A stretch of DNA of 64,000 nucleotides, from NCBI GenBank assembly GCA_012295275.1, contig CM022679.1, forward strand, positions 27,758,164-27,822,163, in the 5' to 3' direction. The translations under genes were made by a program, and so were the position numbers. The stretch comes from Chrysomallon squamiferum. Taxonomy: Eukaryota; Mollusca; Gastropoda; Neomphalida; Peltospiridae. Shown here piece by piece: positions 26,860 through 40,200 of this stretch (its first letter is position 1; every line of letters starts with the position of its first letter). The notes under the pieces are model-generated. The model did no database searches. It was not told the DNA's origin and worked only from the letters and a program-made list of their open reading frames with translations.

Positions 26860-27120
26860 AATGTGCCTGTCAGACTGCGAGTAAAAAAGTATCGAAGCCA
26901 TCTAGCGAATGGCGCTGATTTTTACGCTTTATACTCAAACGTCAGAGTCCGAGGATCGCGTTACGCTGCGTCTAGACTCCGCTCACCAAGGAAGGCGGAG
27001 CGTCGCGAAGGACGCTTCGGCAGATTTCGCCAATTATCCGTGGCGATCATTTTCGCAGATAGTGAGATCACGCGAGGGCCCCGGGTTTCTCTAAATATTA
27101 TTACTACTTGATCCTCCCGG
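26860..27120 (-). promoter_or_regulatory. GC-rich putative promoter of the bHLH gene with TATA box
   Basis: A CG-rich island in otherwise AT-rich DNA. On the minus strand GTATAAAG at 26934-26927 is a good TATA box, which would place the start about 30 bases on, near 26900, with a 5'UTR of about 180 bases. Inference from motif position only. Confidence 0.45.
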
Positions 27121-27577
27121 AATCTTCAGTTCTCGTGCTGAACAAACTCGAGTAAAAAATATTTGAAAACAACGACAACTAATTTGGCGAGGATATAATT
27201 AACAAGCTGACGAGATTAGAACGCTGTATTAGAATCCGCGTCTTGTTGTGACATGCGAGATTACCTAACATGTAGTTTACATGCCGAATGTTCGAGAATT
27301 TTCTGGTTCAGCTACTAACCAAGGATGATAAATCACAGAAAACTGTTTTATCATTTTATGATCGTCTTGATGGTTAATACACACTCCGGCTTCACAGAAA
27401 TAGCAACCTTGTGTTTTTATTACTGTTTAATTTCATAACAAATTTTTGTCTTAGATGTTCTTTTGATGATTTAAAAATTGTTCACTTCTGAAACGAAATA
27501 ACGTGGAATGTTGTTAGCATGATTATTAATTATGTAACAGTGAAAACAGCATCTTAATGTTTTGTTTATTATTTTTC

Positions 27578-27719
<142 letters not shown>

Positions 27720-28105
27720 TTAATATTTTTTATAAATATATATTTATTTAATGTCAAACGATTTATTTCTGGTAAAAGAAAAAGATAATTTTTAACGTTT
27801 TACATTGTTTCAAGAGTCTTTTCCTTTTATATTTTATTTTATTTTAATTTGTTTTATTATTCTATATAAATTGTGAATGATACACATCACAGAGTTAAAA
27901 GTTCTCACACAGTTAACTGATGATTATTGTATTTCTTCCTTTTATTAGAAATAAACACACACACACACACACACACATTTAGATATAAATGATTCAACGA
28001 ATATATAAATGAATAAATAAACAACTAACTGAAATAAGTAAACAAGTAAATGCAAAGAAAATTGTCTTCCTTTCACTAACTTATTTTCAATATACTCATC
28101 TCCTC

Positions 28106-28140
28106 TGACGTAATAATTCATTGTAACTTTAGTGACGTCA
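28106..28140 (+). promoter_or_regulatory. Twin CRE-type sites upstream of FBXO39-like
   Basis: TGACGTAA at 28106-28113 and a perfect palindromic CRE, TGACGTCA, at 28133-28140, 89 bases before the start codon. CREB/CREM/ATF proteins bind such sites. The position next to the start codon suggests a proximal promoter; use is not demonstrated. Confidence 0.5.
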
Positions 28141-28228
28141 TGCAATTGTAGCTCTTCGCCCTTACAGTATGCATTAGTTTCCCAAATTACTCTTTGTTGC
28201 ATGAAAACGTTTCCCGTTTTCTAGCACC

Positions 28229-29226
28229 ATGCACAAGCACGAGAAACCAGCGAAGAACGAGCGGCTGTGGAACAACCTGCCTGACACTGTTCTGCTCGAC
28301 ATCTACCGCTGTCTGCAAGATCCCGACAGAGTGAACATGGCGATGACGTGCAAAAATTGGAACAGAATTTTCTCATCTCCTTGTTTGTGGAGAATCTGGT
28401 ACATCGAAATCGGAGGCTTCAACTATGTTTCAACAGGAGACAGAATTTGTAAATTTGCTCAAAGTCACGGAGATCATCCGAAATATTTGTTCCTGTCTTA
28501 TGACCACCGACGTCATCACTCTAAGAAATCTGTTCAAAGAATCATCGACGAATTTTTAGAGAAGATCCACAACGCAAAGTTAATTCATTTCGAATTTCAA
28601 AACGCTAGCTTTCTCTTTGAAACTCTGAAAGAACGAATAGCAGAAAGTTTCGCGCGCTTTTTTCGTGGGCAGACGAACTTGATTAATTTCAGCATGAGTC
28701 GCGCTCAAACATCCGTGGCGAGTGGATGTCGAGTAATGCAAGCTCTTGGAGCCGCGGCTGGTAACACAATTAAAAATCTGGATATAGAACACTTTTTTGA
28801 TTCTGGATTGGCAATGTTTCAAGAAATACAATTTGTTAATGCTTTATCCAAATTTACCAATCTCTCCTATCTCTCCTTGAACTATAGCTGCTTATCAGAC
28901 GACATTTTGGAGTGTATGGTTGAAAATCTTTCTGGAAAATTGAAACGTATTAGTTGCATGGTATTCATTTTACTTACCTTTATTATGCTGAGTATTGTAC
29001 ATCCTTTCTCAGATCTAGAGTTCAAATACAGATAAATCTGTCAAAAGTAAACTCAGTACAACGACAGACAAAAAACACGTACGGTGTTTGTCATAGTAAA
29101 ACCTGCGCTTTACAGACTGTTACAAGCATCAGTGTCTTTAAAACATTTGTTTTGTTAAATTCGTTCATTTTGAGACAAACTATTTCTAACTGTCACTCTT
29201 TTACCCTCTTCTTCTTCTTCTTTGTC

Positions 29227-29300
<74 letters not shown>

Positions 29301-29903
29301 TTTATTATTAAATTGTAAATTTAAAAAATAATAACAATATTTATTTATTTATTTAGTTACTTTGTTATTTATTATATTTGTAGTTGTTGTTGACAATAAA
29401 CAATTCCAGAGCAGACTTTAACATTTAGAAAAAAAAAAAGGAAAAAAATTCTGTCAAGTTTCATCAGTTTTGAAGGAGAGATTTTATCACGTAGAAAATA
29501 AGTCTTAAAGCTGTTTCACAAGTTCATTAACTGAAACACAATAATCGTTGGGTTATAAAAACACAAAACAACAACAGTAATACTTATAGTAGTAGTAATA
29601 ATAATAATGATGATGATGATGATACAATGACAGTAGTAACAGTACTAGTAGCAGGAGCAGTTGTAGCTGTAGTAGTAGTAATAATGATAATAATGATGAT
29701 GATAATGATGACGATGATGGTTATATCAGATAATTCAGAAGGAGAAAACGATGAAGGTGAAATATAAAAATAAATAATGTAATTAGTTGTGGATCAGGAA
29801 GAAAACGACAAAAGTCTTTAGAATTTTACGTAAATTATTCATTTTTTTCTTCTTTTCTTATTTAAATCTATATTCTTTTGCTTTCAGTATTATTGGTGCC
29901 ACA

Positions 29904-29984
<81 letters not shown>

Positions 29985-31010
29985 CTAAAAAATATAATTA
30001 TAATAATAATAAAACAGTTAAAACAAATTTCTAAAAATTACAATAGAAAAACATAGTATTTCTAAAATGTTTGTCATTATTCATTCTTTTTCTAATTTTT
30101 TTCTCTCGTTTAATATAATTAGTAATTCATTTAGCGTTCTTTCTTTTCAGATTTCTAGAACCGATCCGTGTTTTCATCGAATTTCATCAGCATCGTGGAA
30201 AAAACTGAAAATCGTTTGTCCACAGCTCTCTGTCGACTTTTGGTTCGACAATATCAGCACGTCGTCTGATATCATACGGGTACTTGCACCGGAAGCGCCA
30301 GTAATCATGATTCACATAGATAACAGATTCGACCCCAGTGCCATCTGGTTGCATCTCAGTGGAACAATTGATCACATCAAAATGCACCACAGACAGATAG
30401 GTACTAGATGCCACTTGAATCAGTTACTAATTGATCACATCAAAATGCTCCACAGACAGATAGGTACTAGATGCCACTTGAATCAGTTACTAATTGATCA
30501 CATCAAAATGCTCCACAGACAGATAGGTACTAGATGCCACTTGAATCAGTTACTAATTGATCACATCAAAATGCACCACAGACAGATAGGTACTAGATGC
30601 CACTTGAATCAGTTACTAATTGATCACATCAAAATGCACCACAGACAGATAGGTACTAGATGCCACTTGAATCAGTTACTAATTGATCACATCAAAATGC
30701 ACCACAGACAGATAGGTACTAGATGCCACTTGAATCAGTTACTAATTGATCACATCAAAATGCACCACAGACAGATAGGTACTAGATGCCACTTGAATCA
30801 GTTACTAATTGATCACATCAAAATGCACCACAGACAGATAGGTACTAGATGCCACTTGAATCAGTTACTAGAATAAACGTCAACGTACTTGGTCGATCAG
30901 TGGTAGCAAGAGTTGTAGTAGTAGTAGTTGCAGTAGCAACAACAGAAGCAGAAGAAACAGCAGTAGCAGCAATATCAATAGAAGTAGTAGTAGTAGTAGT
31001 AGTACTAGTA

Positions 31011-31086
<76 letters not shown>

Positions 31087-31552
31087 TAGGAGTAGTAGTA
31101 GCAGCAGCAGTAGCAGTAGAGTAGTAGTGATAGAAGTGGTACTGATAGTAACATCATCATAAACAACAATCAGTTTCAGTATTGTTTAGATGCTGTTTAC
31201 TTCGCTTTGTTTGGATGATTAGTCCTCTTTCCGTTTTGTCTTTCAGTTATTAGTTCTGTTATTTTACAGTTGTCTTTTCTATCAAACTGCACAATAACCA
31301 CGAATCTATCGATAACAGTCTTGTTTCCATGGTAACTCAGTGCAAAGCTCTTCGGGAACTTTTTGTCAGATCCGTTCTGAGTGCGGCGACCATAGACAAA
31401 ATTTGTACCTTACAGTCAGAAAACAAGATAGGTACGAAACATTTATTGATTTCATAGCCAAAACAACGTAGAGATTTAAAACAACAACATTAATGATAGT
31501 AGCAGAAGCGTTAGTAGTAGAAGTAATTTTATTAGTATACATCAGCAAAAAT

Positions 31553-31610
<58 letters not shown>

Positions 31611-32051
31611 TTTATTTGAAAATTTTAAATTTGTGAAATTATCATAGAATATGTAAAGTGTCTTTTGTAACGAGAGAAAATCGATTTGTTATATTTCAAA
31701 ATACTTTCTTTTTACTAATAATGTTATCTAATATAATTATTTCTTCAACACAATCATCTTACTTTTTGTCATCATCATCATCATCATCACAATCTCTGTT
31801 CATTTTAGTTTACGTCACTACTTTAGTTAATTTTTATTTTTATTTTGCTTTATTTTTAACTTACTTTTTTAATTAATAAATACACAAACTAATTTGGTTC
31901 AGATCTGCACACGTGTCACGTGACTACGTGTGGTCTGACAGAAGTGGATTACGTGGAGCTGATGTACGTAAGTCAGAAGCATGTTTCACTTTTGCAAAGT
32001 CACCAACGAGATTTTCAAATTAGAGCCACGCCAGGCAGTCTCGGATTATAA
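28229..32051 (+). CDS. FBXO39: FBXO39-like F-box protein, 4 exons
   Basis: Substrate-recognition subunit of an SCF (SKP1-CUL1-F-box) ubiquitin ligase. Exons 28229-28960, 30151-30400, 31270-31431 and 31903-32051 give 1293 nt, 430 aa plus stop, close to FBXO39 length (about 440). The F-box spans about residues 13-55 (LWNNLPDTVLLDIYRCL..CLWR); a degenerate leucine-rich region follows (IKNLDIEHFF, LSYLSLNYSCLSDD). Exon 3 gives LVSMVTQCKALRELFVRSVLS, and exon 4 ends SHQRDFQIRATPGSLGL. FBXO39 was chosen over FBXO33 from overall resemblance, not alignment. Odd: the exon 2 donor (ATAG|GTACTAG) is repeated eight times in frame (30365-30870); each additional copy used would add 21 residues, and full read-through ends at TAA near 30874. 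The final donor choice is uncertain; the first is used here. Confidence 0.85.
29229..29345. repeat. (ATT)n microsatellite in FBXO39-like intron 1
   Basis: ATT triplet run to about 29297, then TTTA repeats. Confidence 0.9.
29900..29983. repeat. (CA)n microsatellite in FBXO39-like intron 1
   Basis: Nearly perfect CA run of over 80 bases. Confidence 0.97.
30365..30870 (+). repeat. 63-bp tandem array of FBXO39-like exon 2/intron 2 junction, 8 copies
   Basis: Eight near-identical 63-bp units; each contains the exon end (IDHIKMHHRQI), the donor AG|GTACTAG and the intron start. Donor GT positions: 30401, 30464, 30527, 30590, 30653, 30716, 30779 and 30842. 63 is a multiple of three and the frame stays open through all copies. 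Copies 2 and 3 share CTC for CAC (Leu for His), so the array has subtypes. Confidence 0.97.
30980..31121. repeat. (GTA)n microsatellite in FBXO39-like intron 2
   Basis: GTA/AGT triplet run with interruptions (GGT, GCA). Confidence 0.95.
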
Positions 32052-33189
32052 CAGAGTTTATTAAGTATACAGATATTTTCTTGTTCATATTAACTCTCTT
32101 TATTAAAATTATGTTAGTATACTCACTTATTTATAAGTGCATATAGATATATGGTATTTGTAGATGTATATATAATTAACTAATTAATATTGTTTTACAA
32201 ATATTATTGACGTATTTAAACGTTACTATAGTTGTGTGTTTATTGTTTAGTTTATTCGTTTACGTATTTGATTTGTAAATAATAATTCATTGTTATTTCT
32301 GATAATTATGATATCACATTTGATTTATAAATAATATTACATCGACTTTATTTGTAAATAATATTACATCGAGTTTATTTGTAAATAATTATTATATAAT
32401 TAAATTTGTAAATAATAGTACATTGTATTTATTTGTAAATAAATATAAATATTTAATAATTATATGCGTTCAGTTCAACGCTTATTGGGTTTTTTAAAAA
32501 GTGAAAAAATAAAATTTATTTATATAAAACGCCGTGTTTTGTTTTTCATTTTAGATTTATTCTGTTTTACAATTTACACTAACTTCATATTTTGCTTTTT
32601 AAATTATCTTATTTTAAACAATAAATTTTCTTATTTTGCATTTTAAATTATGTTTATTTTAAGTTGTTAAAAGTTTTGCTAAATCTATGTAAGTAAACTA
32701 AGTAATATTGTAAACACGCGACGAGAGCTAACTTCGTACATGTAAGTACGCGTGTACCAGCATTTACATGAAGTTAAAGAACATTAAGAAAATAAAAAAA
32801 ATAAAAAGTAAAATAAAAAGAAAATTAAAAAACAAGAATGAAAAAAGAAGAAATGTGAGACATTTCAGTAATTGTGTGAATTCTCTCTAATTCTCACAGT
32901 CAGGAAAGATTTAAACATTATTACACTTTTAAACAAACATTCATTCAAGTTTGTGATTATTTCATTTATTTCTAATATTTAATAAATTAAATTCTTTTTT
33001 ATAATAGTCAAGGTAGACAGTATTAAAATAATTCTATAAATATGACTTTTTAATGTGAAATTAAATTTTAAATATATACATTAATTATCATCATAATCAT
33101 CATCATCATCATTGATCGTGAATAAAATAATAATATTGATATTAAAAATAATAATAATAAATGAAATATAAAGAAATAAAAAAGAAATG

Positions 33190-33247
<58 letters not shown>

Positions 33248-33865
33248 TCATATTAATGTTTGAATAATGAACCAAACTGCAATTTAACTGTTATCATTTC
33301 TTTTCTTTTTTTTTTTTTTTTTTTTTTTCAGTATCGGAAATAAATTTCACTCAAAATCCAGATGTTTCGTCGCCATTTTCTTAACACGAAAAAATAAATA
33401 ATATTAATGATTTCACTTTCAACAGATGGCGTCGACGTCATACATTTTGAGAGAAAAAAAATATATATATATATATATAACAAAAAATAGAAACAAATAA
33501 ATAAATAAATAAAATAAAATATTCTAATAATATTTTTTTTAATAATAAATAAATAACTTTCTAAAAAAAAAAAGAGTCACATTCTTAAGTATTGTTGATG
33601 ATAAACTGTTGTTTTGTAAGACACTGATGCATTAAAAATTAACACAATATCTTAACAAAACACAACATAGCATCATATAATATAATATAATATAATATAA
33701 TATAATATAATATAATATAATATAATAATGTAATGTAATGTAATCCAATACAGAACAATACGACAAAAAACTCAAAATTTCTTATGTTAATGTATTCAAC
33801 GTTCTTTTTTTTTATTTTGCAATTATTAATATTATTATTATTATCGTCTTATTTATTTATATATT

Positions 33866-33901
<36 letters not shown>

Positions 33902-34317
33902 CTGAAACGACAACGTAGACGGTTTTCTCAACGTCTTGAAGCGGACACGGCAGTTTGTTGGTGATAAACAATCACTCGAGGTGAGCGCGCGGCATCCAAT
34001 TATCTGCAGCAAAGTTTGATTATCTCGCGCAGCACGCGCCAGCCGGGTCTTCCAACTAGGTAGAGAAAAGATTTAATTTGCGGTGAAAAGATCATTATCT
34101 GAATTACTGTCACAAGTTGACCAGCAACAAGAGATTAAATAAAATATTTATTTAAACCAGAATAAATTCACCTATCGCCTTCAATTATTTGAACCGACTG
34201 CCCCCTCCTGTTGTGCGTCACATGATTTTGTCTCGCTTTGATTGATTTTGACACCTTGTTTTACTAATTTGTTTTGTATTAACTGTACGCTTGGATATTT
34301 TAATAATAGTAGATATT

Positions 34318-34406
<89 letters not shown>

Positions 34407-34811
34407 ACGAAAAGGAAGACCAAATCATCAGCAGTTACTAAATTATCGTTCCTGACTGTATGAAGTTAGACTCCGCCCTAAGATAAGCGCTTTCCTAATC
34501 GTCAAATCGGAATGGACGTGTTCCCAGTCATCAATACGCGAGTGAAGTTTATTTATGAACGATTTCTCTGTTTTCGTTACGGATGTGGAGTTTACAGCTC
34601 CGACCGTCTGACACTCACAGCAGTGACGTAGAGAAACAAACACAAGCAACTTGTCCTCACACGTGTGTATTCTTTGAAACAAAATAACACGAGTAACGTT
34701 ACTAGGTAACAGAGTAAGATATAGGTCAGCAGGTTAATTGTGTGACCACTAACTGATATAAGAAGTGTAGCAATAGTGAAAAAAAGAAACAACAACAACA
34801 GCAGCAGTACC

Positions 34812-34843
<32 letters not shown>

Positions 34844-35541
34844 CAACAACAATAATAATAGTTTAATAATGAAATAAAAAGTTAATTAACAAAGTAGACA
34901 GTAATTATTACATATGCTCCGCAGGTTTGGTTACCACCGTTTCTTAATTAAACAAGAAAGCACACACCATGATCTGTGACAAACTTGTCACTGGCACTGG
35001 TGGAAGTGGAAATACTTGAATCAGTATTGTGAATAGTTGATTTTAACTTGTAATTACAAAAGAATATCAGTATTCTCATCACTCTTCATCTTCACAGTGT
35101 TTGTCTGCAGCTCACATAAATTATTAATAATTATGTTCTAACTATTTAAGACAGCTGTATAAAGCTGCTTGTAACTGCTTGGAGAAATCTCTTTTTTTAT
35201 CTGTCATCGTAACAAAAACAGATCTCGAATACGAAACAAGCAACACCATGACTTACGTTTAATTTCCTGTTTACTATCAACAGAACTTGTAATATCTACA
35301 ACGTGTATTGTCAACAACACATGTAATATCTACAGTTACACAACGTTTACTGTCAGCAAAACTTGTAATATCTAGAAATACAATGTTTACTGTCAACAGA
35401 ACTTTTAATATCTAGTTACACAACGTTTACTGTCAACACAAATAATATTTAGTTATATACTTTACTCTTAACAGAACCGTAATATTTACACTTATATAAT
35501 ATAAACTTGTAATATCTACAATTATATAATGTTTACAGTGA

Positions 35542-35577
<36 letters not shown>

Positions 35578-36660
35578 GTAATATCTCAACAATACACATA
35601 GTCCAAGACATGGTGTTGTGTTGCTATGTTAATCAGTCAGGGCAACTTGTTATTGTCAAGGAGAGGACTGTTGGGCGAGGAGGAGTACGGTGAATAGAGG
35701 AGGCAAGAAAACATCTGTGGTTTTAGTTTTCAAAACGAACTTGTTGGCATCCCGTATCTGATAATCAGACATTTCTAGAACTAAACCGATCAAAAATTGT
35801 TGCTGTATTGTACCTAAAATTTATTTGTTCCTTCCACACCTTCTTCTGTATTTGCTTTCTCAACTTAGACCGACTGCGGCGCGCTCTCGCCTACTTGAGG
35901 CAATTACTAGATGATATACAAACGAAATTTGCCTTATCTTACTAAATGAGAAGCTCTTTTGTGTAGCCTGTCGATTTAGCGTATTTATCCGACCTGCCAT
36001 TGTAGTGTTCTCTGCTGGGCAAGTTAAACATGTATACATGTGTATTAATCTAACAGTGCAATAATAATGCCGCGCGTACTTCCCGTCATGCCTACAGCAG
36101 GCGGTGCTCAGTATCACAGCAATCAAAATTTCATTCTTAGCACGATATATCTTCATAGGGTATTCAGTGGCAAAAAGTGAAGCAGATTAAATTTATGTCC
36201 CTTTTTTGAACTTCAATACTATGACACTTTCCTATTTTATGCATGCACATAGGCAGGCATAAATATAATTATTCAAAGTGCTATTGCCAATAACGGTAGA
36301 TAAATGTTTTACTTACTATATACATATGACAGCTAGAATTGTCTCCCTTGATCTTAATTTTGATCCTGAGATTTATTGATAGACGAAACGCTAACTGAAT
36401 TTTTCTATTATAATACTTCACCATAAATTCAGTAAATTATTTTATAACATACGCGTCATTAAATGTTTTGACATTACAACATAATTAACTTTATTTTTCG
36501 TTTATTTTATTTTATGTTTATTAATGTTAAAAGCCTCTGTTCTAGTAATTTGTGGAATGTACAACAGATAAACACTAGACTGTTCCTATGAGCTGCTACG
36601 AAGGAAACATTTGTTCAACATTACGGTGTAACAGTCTAGTTTCCGTCTGCAAGAAGAATT
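32052..36660. other. Intergenic, FBXO39-like to HADH
   Basis: No coding exon is supported. Contents: 28-bp TTTGTAAATAATATTACATC-type repeats at about 32320-32450; (AAT)n about 33190-33245; poly-T about 33307-33329; pentamer (TATAA)n about 33677-33727; (AAT)/(ATT) hairpin-capable tract about 34318-34405; ACC/AAC triplets about 34808-34857; a degenerate GTAATATCTA-containing minisatellite about 35270-35590 with poly-A at 35545-35574. CG-containing non-repetitive islands lie at 33900-34080 and 35870-36110. Confidence 0.6.
33900..34080. other. GC-rich non-coding island, possible regulatory element
   Basis: Stands out from flanking AAT repeats by many CG dinucleotides (GAGCGCGCGGCATCC, CTCGCGCAGCACGCGCC). 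No open frame or splice pattern makes it an exon, and no TE ends are seen. Possible promoter or enhancer. Confidence 0.3.
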
Positions 36661-37246
36661 ATGTCGCGATCAGTTTTGAAGGTGTTTTCCAGGCAAATCT
36701 CCACATCAGTTAGCAGATGTGCATCTATCAAGTATTTGACAGTTATCGGAGGTGGACTGATGGGTTCAGGCATTGCACAGGTGCGTAAATATCTATGGCA
36801 ACACATATTAAAACATGATAGTACTAAGCCGGGTATCAGAATGAACTTTGAACCTATTAACTCAGATTAAGTTACTATAGTACTCTTGTACTTTGAACTT
36901 TTAAATTATTAACTGCATAAGCTAGAGAATTTTATTATTTTTATTATTATTATTATTATTATTATTTACATTTACATTTAAGTTACTCGGCCTGCTTATC
37001 CAGTTTGAAGACTAAAGTCTAGTTATTTACAGCACAATTAAATTATTAATAATAGTGAAAGAGAGAGAGAGAGAGAGAGAGAAAAAGAGAGATTATGGCA
37101 GTCAGAAAGAGCACAACAAGAACCATAAACAAATGTGTAAAATGATAAATAAAATAAAAATGTTTCTAGAAAAAATAAATAAAATTGTTTTAAAGTAAAG
37201 AAAACAATCAGTTATTGTAACTATTATGGAACAGTTTTATTTTATT

Positions 37247-37297
<51 letters not shown>

Positions 37298-40200
37298 TTA
37301 CTTTGTCTTACATTTGCAGGTGGCTGCTGCAGCTGGACAGAATGTCACCCTGGTTGACCAGACAGATGACATTCTGAACAAATCAATGGGTGCCATTAAG
37401 AAAAGTCTAGAAAGAGTAGCCAAGAAAAAGTTTGCTGAGGATCCTAAAGTGAGACTCAGTTTTACTTTTCATATACATTTAAATTATTTAATATTTTAAT
37501 TTCGTTTTGTTACTTTATTTATGTTTAGTTTTATGTCTGGGTTAATAGAAAAAAAACATTTTTGAAGTTTGAAGACAGATTGTGATCTTACACAGAGGAC
37601 ACTGTCCAGACAGGATCCACTAAATGAAAACACTTGTCAGAGTAATTGTGTGTGTTTAATTATTTTTAAAATAAATAGTTTGTCATGTTTCAAAGGCAGA
37701 TGTAAATTGCAAAAACAGCACTGATTTACAAATACCTGTCTTTAAAAGAAAGATTTAATTTTTATATTGGTTTGCTATTAAATGTTTTGTCTTTATTGTT
37801 GTTTTTTGTTTTATTATTTAATATCATATTTAATGGTGTATTTTTATTATTTGAGGGAGGTGAGAAGTTTGTGTCAGATGTAATGAAACTGATATCAACA
37901 AACACAAGTGCTGAGTCAGCAGTTTCTAATGCTGATCTTGTTGTTGAGGCAATTGTAGAAAATCTGGACGTGAAGAAAAAACTTTTTTCATCTCTTGATA
38001 AGAAAGCTCCTAAGTGAGATATTCATTAAAGCAGATTTCTATTAGTCTGTAAATTTTATTTGTCATAAAAACTGTTATTTCCATGATCTTACTTTATATT
38101 TTTGGGGCTTCCTTTGATGTGTATCTGTTTCTTTGTTTTGATTTGTTATTTTATAATTAATGAACTCTGTCTTCTTTTTTTTGTTACTGAATCATGCAGC
38201 TGTAAAACTGACAGATATATGTATATATAGTTACAAATAAATTAAATGTTTCTGTCCCAAAATAGAAAATAAAATAAATAGGTCAGTTAGTGTTTAGATA
38301 TTGTTAACAATTAATAATTTGTATTAATTAAAGTTGAATAATTTCAATTTATTAATAATATCAACAAAAAAAAACCCACAAAAAAGCAACAAATGCTTAT
38401 ATGTAAAAATTATGTCATATTTTTAGACACACGATTTTTGCAAGTAACACATCATCCATCCCAATAGTGGACATCGCAGCATCCACCCAGAGACTGCAGC
38501 AGTGGGGTGGAACCCACTTCTTTAACCCAGTCCCAGTGATGAAACTACTTGAGGTTTGTAAATAACATTAATTTTGTTTTATCAAATACCAGTATAACTT
38601 TACATATTGTATAAATGAGTTCAGCAAAGAGAAAGTTTTGTCATATAATTATTCTTTTCTTTCCTTTTACTGGTGTTTCTTAAACCAAGGGAAACAACTG
38701 TCTTCATTATAGACAGCAATTAAAATAAACATTTACTAACACTAATAAACTTCTCTTTTGAAATTAACAAATGTTATCAAATCAGAACTCTTTCATTTAT
38801 ATGTAAGAAATATTTAAAAAAGCCAAAGTAAGCTGAAGCATATCAGTCCTTTCTCTCTCTCATTCTCTCAGTCGTTCATCACTGTTCATCTCTCTCAACA
38901 ATACATATTCGAGAAAAGTAAGCTCTTTAAATAATCCTAATATACATTTCAGAAATGGATGTATTAAGAACTGGGAAAGTGTGGGTAATTATTAAACCTG
39001 TTCAGTGATGTTAAGTACTAATCTGTGTTTCTTTGGAAAAATTACTGTGATTTTTATTTTGTGTTGTTATTAAACAGAATGTTTATTTCAAAAATGTTGT
39101 TATTTGCAGTCGGATTGAGCTGTTTATCTTCTAAAAATATTGCTATTTTATTACAGAAACATGTTTTCTGTGTTTAGTAACAATATAAAATTCATTGTTT
39201 TTACTAGCATGTTGCTGTTGTTTTAAAACCTATTTTTGGTTTTGAGTAATTTATATCTCTGATACTGTTTTATTCTAGTTTTTGTAAACATTCTAAGACT
39301 AAATCGGATAATAAATAAACAAATAAAAATTGATGTTTTATATAAGTGATACAGTAAAATATTTACTATGTGATCTTCACATATCTCTTGTAAACAGTTT
39401 TTGTTAATGTAAATGTTTTATTTTTGACACAGTAAGTATGCCTGTGGAAGCACAGTATGCATTTTTCTTAGCTCAGAACAAGTTTTCTTATCATTTTTAG
39501 GTTATCAGAATTCCAGAAACAAGCGATGGAACATTTCAAACTTTGCTAGAATGGGGAAAATCAGTTGGCAAAGTAACTGTTCAGTGCAAGGTAAGATTTA
39601 ATGTATTCGGTAAACAAACATATAAATAAATAAACAAAGAGACAAATAAATATATAAGTGTGAGTAGAACAAATTCTATTAGATTTAGTTGGTTGACAGT
39701 CTCCATGAATTAAACTGTAATATTTAAGAAATTTTTTTTTTTTTTATTTCATGATAAACCTGATGTAATTAAGTTAAATTGTAATATTTAAGAATTTTTT
39801 TTTTTTTTTTATATTTCAGGATACACCAGGTTTTATTGTCAATCGACTTCTTGTTCCTTACATGGCAGAAGCTGTAAGACTGGTAGAAAGAGGTGAATAC
39901 AAATTAAACTGTTTATAGTTAAATAAAACTTGTCACTCTTAAGTATGTTTCAGTGTGGCCTCTTTAAAGTAACTGAAAACAATTTGTGGTTTCCCATTGC
40001 ATATCATTGAAAACTCATAGGATCTTAACAAGCCTTGGTAGTGAAATATGTAAACACTGGTTTGTGTACATTAAAAATAAACATTATAACAATGTGTAGA
40101 TGTGTGTAAAGACATGTATTTGTTTGTGTATTACAGTGTATAGTAATCTGAATATTTGTGTATTATAGGGGATGCGTCACCCAGGGATGTTGACACAGCT

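Noticed and set aside
34443-34852. Overlapping minus-strand frames
   Set aside because: Partly encoded by AAC/ACC triplet repeats, no domain.
35860-36156. 98-codon minus-strand frame in a CG-richer patch
   Set aside because: No domain or splice partner; could be an old transposon or promoter patch, but no ends were found.
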